This document shows, one piece after another, positions 29,491 through 40,300 of a stretch of DNA of 64,000 nucleotides (positions are counted from its first letter, which is position 1; the number at the start of each line of letters is the position of its first letter). Both the position numbers and the translations under genes were made by a program. Origin of the DNA: Guadua angustifolia (lineage: Eukaryota; Streptophyta; Magnoliopsida; Poales; Poaceae); contig CM070511.1 of the NCBI GenBank assembly GCA_036346375.1, positions 8,246,001-8,310,000 of the forward strand. Reading direction: 5' to 3'. Below the pieces are notes generated by a model that saw only the letters and a program-made list of their open reading frames with translations, did no database searches and was not told the origin of the DNA.

Positions 29491-31508
29491 GTAAAGCCTC
29501 CTTCAATCCTTGTATGAGCAGTGGATTCTTGATTCGATTGTAACTTGTGCGATCTTTGGTTCGTGTATATTTTCGCAATCGTTCGCGCTTTCACTCTTTT
29601 GGCCGAAGGGTTGCTTCGAAGGTCTTATGCAGCATCTTTCTGTGATTATACTCGGTTAGAGTATTGCAAAGGGGCCAGTCGATCTGCGGCTTGGGGACCT
29701 TGCATGTGGGGGTTGATTGTTTTGTGAGGATTTGGGTTAAGGTTGACAGTTTGTGACAACAAAATTATCTTTCACCTGCTGCAATGCTTGGTTAGATCAT
29801 TTTGCTGTAGGGCTGAGATTGGTGTGCTCTATGATGATTTTGGGTAGTTGAATGAGTATGATAATTAATCCTGTGAGTTAGGCCTTGAATCGCTAGACTT
29901 GCATGCTAAGATTTGCATTACTGCTTCTGAACATCTTTCTGATATTTGCGATTACTTGTCAGTTAGTAGATATTTCATTACCTGTTTTAAGTTCAGTGAG
30001 ATCAGTTTATCTCGCTAGTTGGGGTTCTCGATCGATTCGGTTAGTACTGATTTGTCGCTCATCTGAAATTGCTTATTCAAGACATTAATCTCGATGCTTA
30101 GTTCACCAATACATTGATCCTATACCGATCTGAATGGTGTCTTTTGATTCGGTTAGTATTCGTGTATTGGTCTGTTGGTTCATGAGCTTACAATTTGAGT
30201 TCGATCCGAGCTTTAATATCCGGAATGAATGCTAGCAGTTTGTAGGTGATTTGAATTTAATCGAGCATAGAACAATCGATCGGTGAGCAAATTATCATTG
30301 TGCATGTTTAGGAAGGTAAGGGTTTAAGGCCTAACTTGCTAATTAGTTGTCTAGCCGATTTGTGATTGGATTGAAGATCTAATCTTCGATTTTCACCCAA
30401 AAATTTGAGAGCACAAATTATCAACCAAATTGGTTTTGTAGACATGATTTGTAGAGCAATTGACATTAGTATCATGTTGTTATTCATCTCTATGATCATG
30501 TCAATTATGCTTCCATTGAATTATGTAATGTATTTTATACTATTAATTGGAATAATTAAAAGAATATTGCTCTTATACTGTTATAGAATGACAAATTGAT
30601 TAAGTTCTAAAACTGCCAAGTATTGAATCTATCAATTTGTGGTAAGGTTGTCACAAACTTGTCAATATCTTGCCCTAGTGGCGACGACGGCCTTTTAAGG
30701 CAACTTGACATCTGAGAACAACATAAATGATTAATTTGATTTATGCTAGATGTACTGATACTTTGATTTTCATGACTGTATACATGCGAATTATTCTAAT
30801 TTCTGGTGAATTTTGAAATTTCTATTTTTATTGATCAGTTTCTATGTATATGTGAGATTTCTATGTATGTGTGAGATTTCTATGTATATGTGAGATTTCT
30901 ATGTATGTGTGAGATTTCTATATATATGTGAGATTTCTATGTATATGTGAGATTTCTATGTATGTGTGAGATTTCTATGTATATGTGAAGTTTGAAATGT
31001 ATATGTATCATGTCAAATGAATATGTATCATGTGAATTATTCTAATTTCTGGTGATTTTTGAAATTTCTATTTTTATTGATCAGTTTCTATGTATATGTG
31101 AGATTTCTATGTATGTGTGAGATTTCTATGTATATGTGAAGTTTGAAATGTATATGTGACATGTCAAATGAATATGATCAGTTTCTATGTATATGTGAGA
31201 TTTCTATGTATATGTGAAGTTTGAAATGTATATGTATCATGTCAAATGAATATGTATCATGTGAATTATTCTAATTTCATGTGATTTTTGAAATTTCTAT
31301 GTATATGTGAAGTTTCTACGTATATGTGAGATTTGTATGTATATGTATAAGTATACTTGTCGATAGTATTTGGCCGACTTACATTAGGAACATCTTTGGT
31401 GTCGCCGCCCATCCTCTCTACCGTCTCTTCCCCACCGTCTTCCACGCCGTTTTAGAGTAGTACCATCAGCTTTACATGAAATGTGATCTATTTTCGTTAA
31501 TTTTCAGT
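29491..31508 (+). other. Long leader intron of the second CACTA gene
   Basis: AT-rich, with no coding sequence, starting GTAAAG and ending TTTTCAG just before the exon that holds the ATG at 31534. It has the composition of a plant 5' UTR intron. The second half is filled by the repeats at 30837-31345. Confidence 0.5.
30837..31345 (+). repeat. ~19-20-bp tandem repeat (GAGATTTCTATGTATATGT) with higher-order copies
   Basis: Runs of TTTCTATGTATATGTGAGA at 30839-30990, 31083-31145, 31177-31225 and 31300-31345. A longer block (AATGTATATGTATCATGTCAAATGAATATG plus the GTGAATTATTCTAATTTC segment) separates them and recurs, so short units have been duplicated together as larger units. Confidence 0.85.
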
Positions 31509-31533
31509 GCTTCTTCTAGCCTAAGAAACATTT

Positions 31534-33976
31534 ATGGACGATGAAAGATTTGATCAAGAAGAATTTATGAGAAGTTTGATTTCGGATGTGGTGGTCATGA
31601 GATGACGGAGTCACTCGCCTCGTGGGTCGCCGAGGCCACCGAGGCCAATGAGGTCTGCAGAGCACGATGAGGCCGACGAGGTAACAATCACCACGCTCAT
31701 GATTGTCGGTTCCACTATCATGCTAAGCCAACATTCTGACCCGTTCATGATTGTACCATGCTTTCAGATTGGTCAACCAGGCAGGCAATCACGTCAGCGA
31801 GGTCCAAGCAAGAAGAAGAAGCCAAGACATGTTATCACCGAAGTCGGTGAGGACGGCCGACCTCTTGCACCCTCGGGCGCTTGGCTGCTCAATTTGGCAT
31901 GCAAGGCCCACGTTAGGGACCACGTGGCAATTAGCATAGCAAAATAGGATCAGGTCCCTGAAGATACGAAGAACATGCTTTGGAACGATGTGAAGGAGAC
32001 ATTCACCTTCCCCCAAGGGACCGAAGAGAAGGTGAAGAGTTACACTCTCAAGAAGATGGCGGTCGCATTCCAGACTTATAAAAAGAAGCTGAACACGGAG
32101 TATATCAAGAAGAATCGAACACCCGACTTCAACAAGACTTCAGACGAAGGTCAAAGTTTGAGTGAGAAGAATAAGCTGAATGCACAGAAGAAGAATTATC
32201 ACCACCGACTCGGCCCTGGTGGTTACCGCATGCAATACCAAAATGGGAGAAGAGGGAACAGGACCTGCTAGCGAAGGGTATCGCACCTGCAACAATGGAT
32301 TGGCCCGACAGAGCAAAGCATTGGTTCTATGGTCACGGCGGCGGCCTTGATGATAACGGCAATGTTGTGTTTGGGGAGGTGCTAAGAGATGTGGCCAGAA
32401 GGCTTATACAGTCCATCGAGGAGTCTTCCCAGGGTACCTTTGTGCCAAACAGGGAGAACGACGAGCTAACAAGGGCCTTGCAAAATCCAGAGCACCCTGG
32501 ACGTACACGAGGCGTTGGCGTTGTCCCGTGGAAGGTTGGTTTCGCTCAGGACGCCGAGACCTATAGGAGTCGGGCGAGGAGCAAGGCTCGACAGACACAA
32601 TAGCTTAGTGCGCTTGAAGAACGCCTGAATCAAACACAGGAGAGAATGCAAGAAGAGATTCGAAGAGAGGTGCAGCTAGCCTTGAGCCAACAGCGTGAGA
32701 CGGGCCAAGATCCTCCAAGTAATCCTAACATCATCGGCCCCTCAGGCAGCGAAGCAAGCGCTTCCGGTGGGTGCTGCGAGCGGACTTGGACAAGTATCCC
32801 GTAGACGACATCAGACAGCGGACACCTTGTGAGCTGCACGTCCAAACGCGCAACCTTTTCTTCAAGGCGGCCGACGGCATGGCTCACCCATTGGAGCCGG
32901 GGCAGCTTATCCATGGCCAACAGATACCGTCAGGATACTCCAAGGTCTCGGTGGAGGAGGTCTGCCTAGGGTACGAGGACCTTGACCTCAAAATTCCTAG
33001 AGGTGACGGACTACGGTTAGGAGAGGCAAGACACAATTTCATCCTGTGGGCATAAGCGGTACATAATTTTTCGAGATAACATGGACGTGTCCTCTCCGCG
33101 AAGAAGCCCGAGAAGAAACCCGTCTCCTCCCAAGAAGGCGTCGACTCCTACACCACCTCCTGCGCATATAAGCCCGACAAGAAGCCCGTCTCCTACACCA
33201 TCTCCTGCGTATATAAGCCCCGGAAGTAGCCCGTCTCCTCCCAAGAAGGCGCCGACTCCTACACCACCTCCCGCGCACATAAGCGCCACAAGAAGCCCGT
33301 CTCCTCTCAAGAAGGCGCCGACCAAGGGAAACAAGCCAGCTCGGCCAGTAGCTCCCAAGAAGACGGGGTCCTCCACCCAATCGAAGAAGCTGGCTGAACT
33401 TCCAAAGCGGCCGTATGATATGAACGATGAGGAGACCAAGAATGTGGTAAAAGGAGAGGTAACTAAATTTCTTAGACCCAAGTCACCAGAGAAGAAGATT
33501 CAACCTGGCACAGAAGAATTTCATAAAGGCTTAATGACTATTAAAAATTTGAAGGATCAAAAAGAAATGCCTCGCCAATCAAACTACGAGCGCACATTGA
33601 GTAAGGAATGCCCCAAGAAGAAGATGTCAGCTGAGGGGAACGGTAAGGAGATGCTACAATTCTTCAATGAAACTGGCCTTGACCCAGATCAAATATTAGG
33701 CACCAAGAAGATTGAGTTAGCCGAAGTGAGATGGTCATTTAAAGTGGGCAGATCATTGGTCAAGAGTGAGGAGCTGCCCCGGCTAACGACAAAGATGTGG
33801 CAATTTCATGAATGGTACTTGGACGCGACCAAGCATGGTCTACAGATGTTCGCTGTCAAGTTTAAGCAACAAGATTTTTTTCGCAGTGAAGGTGAATTTT
33901 ATGTCGAATGGGACTACATATATAATCTATACCAGACAGACGCCCTCAGCGCGAGCTTGATGGGTTGCTGGACTCT
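31534..33976 (+). pseudogene. Second CACTA gene: Transposase_24-like protein, broken
   Basis: The frame starts M-D-D-E-R-F-D-Q-E-E-F, then becomes shifted. The Transposase_24-like (Ptta/En/Spm) region covers P-R-H-V-I-T-E-V-G-E-D-G-R-P (31830), K-E-T-F-T-F-P-Q-G-T-E-E-K-V-K (32000), LDWPDRAKHWFYGHGG-like sequence at 32295 and G-R-T-R-G-V-G-V-V-P-W-K (32505). A P-C-E-L-H-V and G-Y-S-K-V-S-V-E-E-V block lies at 32820-32970. The last frame (33081-33976) has a Pro/Ser-rich repeat (S-P-S-P-P-K-K-A-P-T-P) and a long basic region. A splice donor GTAAGT lies at 33977. At least four frameshifts or stops interrupt it. Confidence 0.85.
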
Positions 33977-34061
33977 GTAAGTGTCTTAATTATTTATCAA
34001 AAACTATCGTGCACTTCCTTGTACTATACTAACTTGCAAGCCTAACTAATTTCTTATGTAG

Positions 34062-35078
34062 CATGGAGATACAAAGATGCCGAAGGGATCGTATTTTTGA
34101 CAGAGGCTTCATGGACCCAGTAGTTATCAACGGGACAACCGTTAGAGACCACCCAAGCGAAACAGAGACTAACGATTCAATGCTACCGATGGGTCAAAGA
34201 TATAAGTCAAAGATATATCTAGCCTACTCATTTGAGTACGTGTTTTCGCACCACCTCATTCTACTCCTTTTTCATAACACGATGTTAGAACTAATTAGTT
34301 ATCTACGCTGACACATCTATGTATAGTTTTCATCGGATTCTTCTTATGATCGAGCTAGATCATAGCTCGATCACAATTATGGACTCATAAAGGAGACCGG
34401 CTTGAAAAGTATCAAAACTTTATCGACATGCTCAACTGGTATTAATTCTTGTTCCTTTCATTATCGTACTAGTTCTATTTCCTTCAATTTGAAACAAATT
34501 CTAATCATGTACAATTCGTAATCACATGTGTAGTGCATTCGCACGGTTCCGTGCTAAAAACGTGGGCGTACTCAAGGAGAAATTTGACATTACAATTGCC
34601 GCTCGTGTACGTATATCATAATTCTAGCTTTTTAGTTAGTTAACTTAATTTCCTTGCATCCATTTCACGCTTTCAACTTTTTTCACCGCAGATCTTAAGT
34701 CAGCCGCCGGGCAACAATTTATGCGGCTACTATGTATGTGAGTTTATGCACATCCAAACCGGAGCCGCCGACCGCATGCTAAAAGGCAACAAGGGGGTGA
34801 GTAAATATAATTACTAGCTTTAATGATGTATAGGTACTCCTTATATTTTGTACAAATTCAAGTATTGATTAGTTAATGACTTAACGATAGGTGCCTCAAT
34901 ATTTGGCGGAACAAGGTTCGGAACTCTCTCGTCGGCTTTATTTATGATGAGGTCGTAAATCCAAAAGGCGAGTTTCACGAACGAAATTTAAACAGTGGTG
35001 CCCTTCGATATGACCATGAACTGCGGGGTTTACATCTACGGCTAGCAAGAGCGATGCGCGTAAAAGATCCCGATAAAT
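34062..35078 (+). pseudogene. Ulp1-like (C48) protease region of the second CACTA gene, five exons
   Basis: Exons inferred from motifs and splice signals: 34062-34235 (M-E-I-Q-R-C-R-R-D-R-I-F-D), 34327-34438 (F-H-R-I-L-L-M-I-E-L-D-H, I-T-I-M-D-S), 34534-34606, 34692-34796 (Q-P-P-G-N-N-L-C-G-Y-Y-V-C-E-F) and 34891-35078. H-x-x-L-L-x-I and x-M-D-S give the His and Asp, and N-N-L-C-G the Cys, of the C48 triad, so all three catalytic residues are still visible. Each intron starts GT and ends AG. Exon 2 contains a stop and frameshift, so the protein is not made. Similar Ulp1-like domains are known in some plant transposons. Confidence 0.8.
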
Positions 35079-35554
35079 GTAAGGAAAAAAATACTAAAGT
35101 TGTAATTAAAGTTGTGTACATATATATTGATACATTAGACGATGAGCAGAAGAACAAATATGTGTACATATTTTAATACATTAGATGTAATTAAATTTGT
35201 TAATGAATGTTCAGCGATTTAATTATCAGGCAAAGTGCATGATTGATTATCTGTGCTTTTAATTAGTTGTGATTTAACACACACACACACATATATAATA
35301 GCTACTGGAGAAATAGACCTATATATATACAAAACATCAGTACCGGTTGGAGAAACCAACCAAGATCGATGAGGGTTTCATCGAGACGGCTGGAGACACC
35401 AATCGGCATCGATGAGGTCCTCGGGGTTCCCGACGCCGCCACGTATGACTTGAACCGATCGATACTCTATCAAGACGGGTGAAAACCGGATCCGATGCCT
35501 TTGAGGATCGGGCCCTAATAGCTCAGACTGCTTTTGCTAAAGCCTATTTTGAAC

Positions 35555-35583
35555 CAGTACTAAATGCCCTTTCCGTAGTAGTG
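35555..35583 (-). repeat. Right terminus of the CACTA element
   Basis: Read inward from 35583 the sequence is CACTACTACGGAAAGGGCAT, starting with the CACTA signature, followed by TTTAGTACTGGTTC, which resembles the subterminal GGTACCGGTT motifs of grass CACTA elements. A copy of that motif (GTACCGGTTGG) is at 35341. The candidate 3-bp target copy is AGA (35584-35586). Confidence 0.7.
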
Positions 35584-35610
35584 AGAATGGGTGACCTCCT
35601 GAAAAGTCTT
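35584..35610 (+). other. 5S-rRNA-like fragment flanking the CACTA terminus
   Basis: AGAATGGGTGACCTCCTGAA followed by AAGTCTTC closely resembles the last third of plant 5S rRNA (box C side), with about four differences in 27 bases, all consistent with C-to-T or G-to-A change. It may come from a Cassandra-type TRIM, whose LTRs carry 5S sequence, or from a 5S pseudogene. The upstream part would have lain left of the transposon. Confidence 0.45.
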
Positions 35611-36571
35611 CTAGCCAAAAACCGCATGGAAGGCAGTAAAAATTTTCTAACCCATGTTACTTGGATTTGATGTTTTAAAGGTGAAGTCAGGTCATACGAG
35701 TGAGTTGTCTAATTTAAATCATTATTTGGGGCTACCCACTGCTAACTTGTATACAATCTTACAAAAGTCAAGGACGACTTTCCTCGACATGAGGGTGAAT
35801 GATATGATCATGAGCATTAATTCGATACATACATTGTATATATCTTATGGCTGTTATTGTGCTAATCAGGATGTACAAAACAAAGGAAGTGTTAAAACAG
35901 ATAATAAGTATATATACCATGCATATACACATGTGTTTCTATTTGTTCAGTACATTTTTAGTTTAGCAATGGCCAATGATGGCTTTTCTTGAATAAGAGA
36001 AGGATGATGTGGACATCCCTATAGATGCATTTCCATATACTATTTTCAATCGATCAAGAACATCACAACATCATGACCTTACTAAAAGAGCTGAAGAGCA
36101 AGAGAAGGTTGAACCATGGGAATCGAGGAGCATCACGATGACATTGTTTTGATGAACAAGCATTTGATGGTGTATACCAGTGCATGTGACCCATGAGAGG
36201 AGTGCGAGGCAGGGGTGCATGGAGGAGAGATAGTGTGTCGTTTTGTCCATGAAGTTCATGATGAAATCTGAAACAACTCAGAGGTTTACAATGCACACAA
36301 TACACATATATAGAAAACTTACCAAATTTATTTTCCAATCCATCGAATGACATATGATTTGGAGCATTCTACAAAAAAAGATATTGCCATCGAAGTGCAT
36401 GTTGCGTAGGCAAACTAGGCGGTGCACAAGAGTTGACAGAGTTGATGAATATTTGGCTTGTATGGGTAGTTTTCTTCTATTCCAAGCCTTTGCATAATTG
36501 CATGGTTTAGAAGGCTTCCTTTACTTGTCTCTCACGTGTCAGGTTCGACAGTGCGGTATATACACGCCACA
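35611..36571. other. Unrecognised intergenic sequence
   Basis: No transposon protein, LTR or RNA gene is recognised. A minus-strand open stretch at 36063-36353 with a possible 55-bp intron is discussed as a finding. Base composition is moderately AT-rich. Confidence 0.4.
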
Positions 36572-36697
36572 CCTGTCCTGACCCAACACCAGCTATCTAG
36601 GGCTAGGATTGAATTGGTAGTTATCTTGGTTTCCAAATTAGTAGATAGATAGATTGAGTCTTTCCTATGTTTTAAAGGTTACCATGTTTAGTTTGGG

Positions 36698-36708
36698 CTA
36701 TATATACA
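36698..36708 (+). promoter_or_regulatory. TATA box of the Reina-like LTR
   Basis: GCTATATATACAGCC, followed about 35 bases later by AAGAAGCAAGC, fits a core promoter within the LTR. Confidence 0.6.
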
Positions 36709-36912
36709 GCCACGTCAAGGAATAAAGAAGCAAGCAACAGGATACCTGTTGCCTTTTACCTCATATTGTCGTTCCCATCTATTTCTCTTCATGCGGCGGC
36801 GGCTGTAGGTCGCCATCACCCTTCCTGCTGGCGCCGCACCACCGCCGGCCGAGGCAATTGATCCGCAAGCCGGCGCACGGTTACTTCCTTCGGAGCCGCG
36901 CCCATACAAACT

Positions 36913-36926
36913 TGGTATCAGAGCCC
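36913..36926 (+). other. Reina-like primer-binding site
   Basis: TGGTATCAGAGCCC, complement to the initiator Met tRNA 3' end, lies a few bases after the LTR end and 16 bases before the first ATG. Confidence 0.85.
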
Positions 36927-36941
36927 ATCATTGCTGGCGTC

Positions 36942-37357
36942 ATGGCCACCAATGACGGTACACACCCAAATGACGACAAACCTGTGAGATTCTCGCGAAG
37001 CTCAAAGAAATTTCGATGGTCGACGCTTGGAACTCGCTACCATCACCAAACGCTTGGACCGACATGATAGCCGTATCGCCAAGGTGGACGACCTCGTCAG
37101 TACGGCGCTGGGATCTGGTGACAAAGGCAAGGACACTGACGAACACGTCTATGTTCCACCCAGCCGTCGTGACGGCGGGAGTACAGGTGGCGGCACCATG
37201 ACTGCCGCCGAAGGGCGACTGCCCAAACCCCAGCGATGGGAATTCGCCCTCTACGACGACACCAGTGACCCACTGTCTTGTCTCAATTCATGCGAGTTAT
37301 TTTTTCGGGGGCAGTACACGGCTGACATGGAGAGGGTTAGCACAGTAGCATACCACA
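36942..37357 (+). pseudogene. Reina-like gag, N-terminal part
   Basis: The ATG at 36942 (M-A-T-N-D-G-T) opens a frame that shifts by one base near 37010. The main frame then reads L-A-T-I-T-K-R-L-D-R-H-D-S-R-I-A-K, a coiled-coil-like lead, and ends with P-K-P-Q-R-W-E-F-A-L-Y-D-D-T-S-D-P-L and C-E-L-F-F-R-G-Q-Y-T-A, the Gag domain start of small chromoviruses. The element-C LTR interrupts it after A-Y-H. Confidence 0.7.
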
Positions 37358-40300
37358 TGTAACATCCTAAAAATTTAAATAAAGTAAGAAATTAAAACTT
37401 AGAATTAAATTATATTTATTGTTGCCTTTTCTTGCATTTTCTGAATTTTCTGGATTTTTCTTGATTTTTGTTTCATTGGAAAAGTATAATCAAGAAATAG
37501 AAGAATAACAAAAATAAAATTTAAATTAAATAAAATTCCAAAATCAGGGATAATCTTGAGAATAATCTGGAACCCCAATTTTAAATGATAAAATGTCATA
37601 TCAAGCATTTATGGGCGAATTAAATGCCATTTAATGAACCTTGACTAGCAATAGTAACAATGTCAGAATTAAATTAAAATATTATTTCATCATTTCAATC
37701 TGAACATTTTATATTATCTTTCCCAGGAATAACTTAATTCACAGTAACAATTTCAGAAATTAATAAATTAATTTAAAATATTTAAAAAATCAAAAACAGA
37801 GAGAAATAAAAACTAGTACTCTGAATGTCAGAATTTTTATAAATTCCTTGAGTAATATTTTGAGCTGAAAATTTTACATAAGAATACTGAGCTCAAATTA
37901 ACCTGAAAAACAAATTTTCAAAAAGTTTTCAAAATATTTAATTTTCTGATAAATCAAAACTAGAAATATAAAAACTGCACAGAGCAGATTGTCAGAATTT
38001 TAATTAAATATTTGAACAGTATTTTAATCCGAAATTTCTACAGTAGCAAGATAACTGACAAAATATTCTACAGAAAAATTATCATAAATGTTGAAGTGAT
38101 GTAAAACCGATTCATTGAACCCTGTTAATACTGATCAGCCTGCTACCTATTCTTGAATTTTGCTTGGCTGCCCCCATTTCTTCTCTGCCAGGTGGGGTTG
38201 CTTCCCTGTTTAGGCCCACTGGCCAGTCGCCCCAACCGGTCATCTTCAACCTCCAGCCACCGAAGCCCCCGAGCAAAATTTTGCCTAGCCTCCTGTGCAT
38301 CACGTCACCCCCTCGCCCTAGCTCGAGCCAGCGCAGCACTAGCCTTATCCCGTCGCCTCCACGCAGACGCCGCCCTATGGTCCACGGTGAGCTGCTGCTG
38401 TTCATCTTTGTCGCGCATGGTGAAGCCCCCATCCGAGCCAAATGCAACCTGGCCAAGCTCAACCGATTCCGTCGCCTATAAATAGCACTGGATGATCACC
38501 TGACTCGGGCTCTTACTTCCCCTAATCTCTCCCTTACTATCCTCAGCCAAAACACCGAAAGCCCAATTCATTTCCGCCATGACCGAGCCACTGAAGCTCA
38601 AAAATCCGATCGCAATTCTTGTAATCCAACCAACCATTTTCAAATTCCCTTGAGCTAGAGTATCCACGAGACTAAAGAATCAATACCCCTCAAAAATATT
38701 CGGCCTTTTTCTTGCGAAATCGAGCCGCCGCCGCTACCCCTTCTTCTCCAGAGCCAGCACACGGTGGCAGACCTCCCCGGCCTCTCTCCGGTCGGAAGAA
38801 GCACCAAAATGGAGTCACCGTAGCCCGCTGATGCTGAAGCTGGAACCCATTCAAACTCTCATGCACTAAATCTTGCTCGCCACCGCCGCCATTAGCGCCG
38901 CAGCCCAAGCTCGGCTGCAGCTCGTCTCCGACCATCTCCAGTTGAATCGGCAGCACCACTAGCTTCGCCTCGTCGAGCTCTTGCCTCCTGTGCCCTTTCC
39001 TTCGCCGGAAGATCGCCGGAGAGCCATCGCCGGTGAGCCCTTCTTCCTCCTCTGTTCTTCTTTCTCTGTCGCAAGGGTCCCCTTTGTCAGTGACACGAAG
39101 ATCTCCAGCTCATTTGGTAAAATACGCTTCCTTTGTAATGAAAACACATTTCCAATTTTTCATGCATTTTCCAAGCCGATTAATAATTAATTTTGAATAT
39201 CTTTTGAAATATTAATCCAATTTAAATGAAATAAATTTTTATATTCATATAAAATCCAGAAGAACCTAAATATGTAAAAATATTTAATTTTTGAACTGCA
39301 GAATAATTATTTAAATTAAGCTTTAATTATAATCATGTTATGGTCTTTAAAGCAAATATGTGCACAGTAAGATATAAAATGATAAAATAAATATTTATAT
39401 GATAAATATACCAGGATAAATTAAAATCTGTAAAAATATTTGATTTTTGAGTTATAGAACAATTATTAAAAATTGAAATAACATAAACACACTATTATGG
39501 ACCTTATTGCATACATGGGAAATATAATTTCTAAAATTATTAAATAAAATTTCATGTACTTCTGGGACCATAATGAACTCAAATATACAAAAATATTTAA
39601 ATATTGAACTCAGTTTAAATTATTTACTTTATAATCACTAGTAAACCTTCATATGGCCATTAATAAAAGTAAAAGTATGAAGGCTCATAAAATGAGGAAA
39701 TAATTTGTATTAATTTCCTGGAAATAGTAGGAACCCAAGTATGTAAAAATATTTAGAGTAATACTTGATCTGCATTCTTTTATCAAAAGGAAATGTAAAC
39801 TACAACAGTAAATAAATAGATAATCTATTGGAATCAAAGTCAAAATAATGTAAAAATAGTTTTAAACATTTCTAGGATTGTACCCTGCAAATGCTAGAAA
39901 AATGAATAAAGAATCATGTATGTTGTATTCGCAAACTTAAAAGGAATATTGGCCGATTTAACGTTAATAACGTGATCATTTAAGCTATTTCAACAGTAGA
40001 TTAAATAACTCGTCTAAATACTAAAATTTGTAAAACTAGTTTGAATACATTCTACAAAGTTTGTACTACCATATTCCGAAGAAATATTCTTGATTCAACA
40101 TAACTTGTATATTAATCTTGTTACTTCAATAACCCTAAGTGTTCATGTTTCGGTAATCCATAAAATGAACGAACAAATTGTGATCACTTAAACCTTTTTA
40201 ATAGCTTGTAAAACATCTCATCTAAATGCGAATAAAATGAAGAATAGTTCAGAAATAATCTTTAGGATATGATCTACAGTAATTTAGAAAAATATTCTTA

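Larger units (their letters stand above)
24519..35583 (+). mobile_element. CACTA (En/Spm) DNA transposon, 5' end lost
   Basis: It contains a TNP2-type transposase gene followed by DUF4218 and DUF4216 regions (24756-28022), a second gene with a Transposase_24-like domain and a Ulp1-like protease region (29034-35078), and an inverted terminus GTAGTG at 35578-35583. The left end is cut by the LTR of A1. Both genes are on the plus strand and are decayed, so it is not autonomous now. Confidence 0.88.
36572..37357 (+). mobile_element. Reina-like Ty3/Gypsy element, 5' LTR and gag start only
   Basis: An LTR-like segment (about 36572-36908) with a TATA box at 36700, then a Met-type primer-binding site and the start of gag, in plus orientation. 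The element is cut at 37357, where the LTR of element C begins. The short LTR and the Gag words suggest the Reina group; that assignment is tentative. The left boundary is approximate (TGTCCTGACCC). Confidence 0.6.

Noticed and set aside
28960..29594. Frames with Arg/Gly- or Ser/Pro-rich translation at 28957-29594
   Set aside because: They follow from the CCTCGCCTCCG repeats in the leader exon; both strands are open in the same way.
33017..33481. Minus-strand frame of 154 codons opposite the Pro/Ser-rich part of the second CACTA gene
   Set aside because: The plus strand has the consistent basic protein and splice donor; the minus frame is a repeat shadow.
38112..38485. Overlapping frames of about 110 codons on both strands in the element C LTR
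   Set aside because: They lie in a GC-rich LTR stretch, are open on three frames at once and have no recognisable domain.
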